Positions 61,150-64,000 of a stretch of 64,000 nucleotides of DNA are shown piece after piece. Below the pieces are notes generated by a model that did not search any database, was not told where the DNA came from, and was given only the letters and a program-made list of their open reading frames with translations. Source of the DNA: Sphingobacterium sp. HMA12 (GTDB taxonomy: Bacteria; Bacteroidota; Bacteroidia; Sphingobacteriales; Sphingobacteriaceae); NCBI RefSeq assembly GCF_002933815.1, contig NZ_BEYR01000001.1:1344691-1408690 (forward strand), read 5' to 3'. The position numbers were made by a program, and so were the translations under genes. Every line of letters begins with the position of its first letter. The stretch's first letter is position 1.

Positions 61150-62445
61150 CTATTTGATCCTTCGATCTATAAGCTCGAGGCTATCCTTCGGAAAGTGGTT
61201 TTTTAACCAAAGGCGTAATTTGACCTGTTGAGTTTCAGCTAGAGGATCTTTTGAAGAATAGATAAAGGCAATGAGATTCGCAAGACTATCCTTTTTTGCA
61301 TAATATTGTTGTTGTCCTATGCTATACGACTGTAGTTCTGGGAAAAGTACCAACAGATCTTGATCCAATTGTGGACTTGCCACTTGATATCTTGCAAGTT
61401 CATTATTCAGTGCCCGAATCGTTAAATCCTTATCATTAACGGCGGTGCTTCGTTTATCAATTTCACTTAAGATCGTCGTCTTCAAGTCGAAGCTATCCTG
61501 ACGGATGATCAGATCAGTATGTTCTATTCCAAATGACGCCATGGATTTTTTCAAGGCGGCAATTTCCTGGTCACTAAATTTCTTCGCCAAAAAAGCTAGC
61601 TCTAAACGCTTTGGCTTCATAAATAATTTTTCGTAGACTACAGTATAGCCCTTATCACTAAATTGTTGCTGAACAAATTGTTTAACCTTGTTGGAATATT
61701 TCTTTTCTTGTAGGAGATTATATGCGAAATATATACTTGGGACAACCAAGGCAAGAGTAATCAGCGTGATGCTTTGACTTATCCTCTTTTCTCTTCTTGG
61801 ATCGACATAATGTTTCTTGGGATACCTCAGGTATTTTACAATCGTAAATGTGGCGATGCAGATAAATACACAATTGATGATATATAAAAATAAAGCTCCA
61901 GCAAAATAACTCAAGTTTCCAATAGCCAGCCCGTAACCCGCAGTACAAAGCGGTGGCATCAGGGCTGTAGCAATGGCTACCCCTGGTATGGGATTCCCTT
62001 TATCCACACGAGTTAGGGCGATAACACCTACTAGTCCTCCAAAAAGCGCAATAAGTACATCATAGATATTGGGTGAGGTACGGGCGAGCAGTTCGGATTG
62101 TGCCTCTTTAAATGGACTCAGAAGAAAGTAAAAATAGGATACAATCAAACTAATCAATGTTGCGATCAACAAATTTTTGATTGACTTCTTTAGTAATTGA
62201 AAATCAAATGTTCCAAGCGCAAATCCTGCACCCACAATCGGACCCATCAAGGGAGAGATCAGCATCGCACCAATAATGACCGCTGTTGAATTTACATTGA
62301 GACCAACCGAGGCAATAACAATAGCACAGGCCAAAATCCATGCATTGGCTCCACGGAATGAAATGTTATTGATGACATTATCAAGTACAGCCTCTTTACG
62401 CTCTTCACCTGGATGTAAATCAAAAAAACGAATTATTTTATTCAT
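61150..62445 (-). CDS. DUF389 (TIGR00341-type) membrane protein
   Basis: A 431-residue inner-membrane protein with about six to seven helices in the DUF389 pattern: ISFRGANAWILACAIVIASV, NSTAVIIGAMLISPLMGPIV, GVIALTRVDKGNPIPGVAIA and TALMPPLCTAGYGLAIGNLS. A C-terminal soluble region (from about residue 245) has a VKQFVQQQFSDKGYTVVYEK segment and long helices. The function is unknown; it is often described as a putative transporter. It lies tail to tail with the broken hydrolase gene. Confidence 0.9.
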   Translation of the reverse strand: MNKIIRFFDLHPGEERKEAVLDNVINNISFRGANAWILACAIVIASVGLNVNSTAVIIGAMLISPLMGPIVGAGFALGTFDFQLLKKSIKNLLIATLISLIVSYFYFLLSPFKEAQSELLARTSPNIYDVLIALFGGLVGVIALTRVDKGNPIPGVAIATALMPPLCTAGYGLAIGNLSYFAGALFLYIINCVFICIATFTIVKYLRYPKKHYVDPRREKRISQSITLITLALVVPSIYFAYNLLQEKKYSNKVKQFVQQQFSDKGYTVVYEKLFMKPKRLELAFLAKKFSDQEIAALKKSMASFGIEHTDLIIRQDSFDLKTTILSEIDKRSTAVNDKDLTIRALNNELARYQVASPQLDQDLLVLFPELQSYSIGQQQYYAKKDSLANLIAFIYSSKDPLAETQQVKLRLWLKNHFPKDSLELIDRRIK

Positions 62446-62577
62446 ATAGATCTTTTTTTACTACTCGAATATACGCAAGAGAAATCATTCTTCTTAAATG
62501 AGAGATTTTACTAACAAAATAAGTAACCTTACACACAGGAGAAACTTAGCGCACTCGTGGTAAAATGTCCCTGCAAC

Positions 62578-63813
62578 TTAACCTTCAAGTTGTTCCTTAC
62601 TCTTACGTCTAAACGCTGAATACACAATAATCACACTAATAGTCATTAAAATAAACGCCAGAAAAAAAGGAGCTCCAGAGAATTTAAAGGGGGCCTGATC
62701 GTGTGTAAAATAGTAAAACAAATTGGTCATCATCGGCGGACCTATAATGGATGTCGCACTCATTAAACTGGTTAATGCACCTTGAAGTTCTCCCTGTTCA
62801 TTTGATGGAACATTTTTAGTAATTACTGACTGTAGTGCAGGACCACAAATTCCGCCCAAGCAGTAAGGGATCAGAAAGACAAACATCATCCAGCCCTGAT
62901 TGGCGAATGCAAACAGCAATAGCCCTATGGCGTAAAATATCAATCCATAATAAATGCTTTTTTGTTCACCGAGCTTTGGCGTTGTCCAACGTATCAGAAC
63001 GCCCTGGACCATGCCTATCAACAGGCCAATAACGCCAAGAGAGATACCGACCATTCTTTCTGTCCAGTCAAATTTATACATAGTAAAAAAGTTCCAATTG
63101 CTCTGTACAGCATGTCCCGCGATATAGATCAATATCAAAGCTACAATCAGGCCGGAAATTTCAGGGTGTTTTCCTAAGAACCGAAATGACCCGATCGGGT
63201 TTGCACGCTTCCAGTCAAATGCACGTCGTTTATCTCTATCCAAGCTTTCTGGGAGAATAAAATACCCATAAAGGAAGTTTAATAAACATAAGCCCGCAGC
63301 AGCGTAAAAAGGAACCCTTGCGCCGTAATGTCCAAGCAATCCACCGATTACTGGGCCAATAATAAATCCCAATCCAAAAGCGGCCCCAATCAATCCAAAA
63401 TTTTTCGCCCGGTCTTCATCCGTAGAGATATCCGCAATATAAGCACTGGCTGTTGTGAAACTTGCCCCCGTTAGCCCTGCAATCACTCGTCCTAAAAATA
63501 GCCAGCCGATCGAAGGAGCAAGCGCGAGAAATATATAGTCTACTGCAAAACCGAATAAGGAAATTAAAATAATCGGTCTTCGTCCATATTTATCGCTCAG
63601 ATTTCCCACCACCGGTGAAAATATAAATTGGGTGAACGCGTAGGCGAAACCGAGCCAACCACCATATTTTGCGGCCTCACTGATATCACTATGAATAAGT
63701 TCCTCAATAAGCTTGGGAACAACAGGAATGATAATACCCCATCCTGTGATGTCAATAAGTAAAGTAATAAATATAAAGCCTATGGCGGCCTTCTTTTTCG
63801 AGTTGTCAATCAT
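62578..63813 (-). CDS. TCR/Tet-family MFS transporter
   Basis: A 411-residue exporter with 12 helices. [23 protein letters not shown] motif [41 protein letters not shown] and [20 protein letters not shown] match the TetA-like branch of drug:proton antiporters. Chromosomal Bacteroidota members of this family are frequent, and most have not been shown to confer tetracycline resistance, so I give no tet symbol. It is separated from the DUF389 gene on the same strand by 132 bases. Confidence 0.92.
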   Translation of the reverse strand: MIDNSKKKAAIGFIFITLLIDITGWGIIIPVVPKLIEELIHSDISEAAKYGGWLGFAYAFTQFIFSPVVGNLSDKYGRRPIILISLFGFAVDYIFLALAPSIGWLFLGRVIAGLTGASFTTASAYIADISTDEDRAKNFGLIGAAFGLGFIIGPVIGGLLGHYGARVPFYAAAGLCLLNFLYGYFILPESLDRDKRRAFDWKRANPIGSFRFLGKHPEISGLIVALILIYIAGHAVQSNWNFFTMYKFDWTERMVGISLGVIGLLIGMVQGVLIRWTTPKLGEQKSIYYGLIFYAIGLLLFAFANQGWMMFVFLIPYCLGGICGPALQSVITKNVPSNEQGELQGALTSLMSATSIIGPPMMTNLFYYFTHDQAPFKFSGAPFFLAFILMTISVIIVYSAFRRKSKEQLEG

Positions 63814-64000
63814 GGACTAAAAATAAAAAAAACATGAAAAAATTCACCTGAATTTTAAATACTTAATTTTTGATAAACGATTAGATCAAATGAGAAAGTC
63901 ACTTAATAAGTGATCGAACCGGATACAATTTGTTTCAGTCGCTGAAATACGAATTCTGCGAAACAACTCTTTTTTATCAGGAGACAGAACAAACTGCATG

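Noticed and set aside
62578-63813. Acquired tetracycline resistance gene
   Set aside because: The protein has the TetA-like fold, but no mobile element, repressor gene or composition shift surrounds it; it is more likely a chromosomal MFS exporter.
1-64000. CRISPR array, insertion sequence, integrase or prophage
   Set aside because: No spaced direct repeats of CRISPR type and no transposase, integrase or phage structural proteins were found; the only tandem repeat is the 11-bp array at 54.9 kb.

Overview
The window reads as chromosomal DNA of a Bacteroidota bacterium, most likely a Sphingobacterium-like member of the Sphingobacteriaceae. The grounds are a sigma/FecR/SusC-type locus, a fimbrillin-like lipoprotein, a fused RND/outer-membrane heavy-metal pump, DUF4142/DUF4230/DUF892 proteins, the absence of clear Shine-Dalgarno sequences, and several promoters of the Bacteroidota type (TAnnTTTG, two of them with TTG 20 bases upstream). 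Genus is inferred from gene content only.

Layout. 1-2.3 kb: PEP synthase cut by the left edge, then a small secreted protein. 3.0-8.8 kb: an HxlR regulator remnant and a leftward ECF sigma - FecR - SusC locus that looks rearranged. The sigma factor lacks its DNA-binding helix-turn-helix, no susD is present, and the SusC barrel runs in frame into a TlpA-like thioredoxin. 9.3-15.2 kb: a second, intact ECF sigma factor, a TolC/EmrA/EmrB-type efflux operon led by a small protein, and a convergent AraC regulator. 15.5-17.8 kb: a divergent pyrophosphatase with an extra C-terminal domain, a receiver-like protein and two tandem cytidylyltransferase-like proteins. 17.9-26.2 kb: a glycogen/maltodextrin-to-trehalose operon made of a TreY-MalQ fusion, GlgX and TreZ.

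26.2-36.3 kb: small stress-type and hypothetical genes, including two DUF892 ferritin-like proteins, a tRNA-His, a LuxR-type response regulator, a Rho-N domain protein, a DJ-1/PfpI protein, a metallophosphoesterase/nucleotidyltransferase pair, small lipoproteins, DUF4142 and an iron permease family protein. 36.4-44.0 kb: an L-fucose cluster (AraC regulator, mutarotase, alpha-L-fucosidase, L-fuconate dehydratase, sodium symporter, SDR dehydrogenase, L-lactate dehydrogenase) consistent with the non-phosphorylating route to pyruvate and L-lactate. 44.0-45.9 kb: a fimbrillin-like lipoprotein with a 55-residue companion.

46.4-54.7 kb: a heavy-metal efflux operon (DUF6660 protein, CusA/CzcA fused to its outer-membrane partner, CusB/CzcB, Zn/Cd-type P-type ATPase). 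54.7-64.0 kb: an intergenic stretch with an 11-bp tandem repeat, an SDR lacking its catalytic Tyr, a Gdx/SugE exporter, a GlxA-type regulator divergent from EthD and tandem SRPBCC genes, a serine hydrolase broken by one in-frame stop, a DUF389 membrane protein and a Tet-type MFS transporter.

I did not find a CRISPR array, insertion sequence, phage genes or a recognisable defence island. The most unusual items are the SusC-thioredoxin chimera with its truncated sigma factor, the two large fusions (TreY-MalQ and RND-OMF with an internal signal peptide), the pyrophosphatase fusion and the tandem nucleotidyltransferases.
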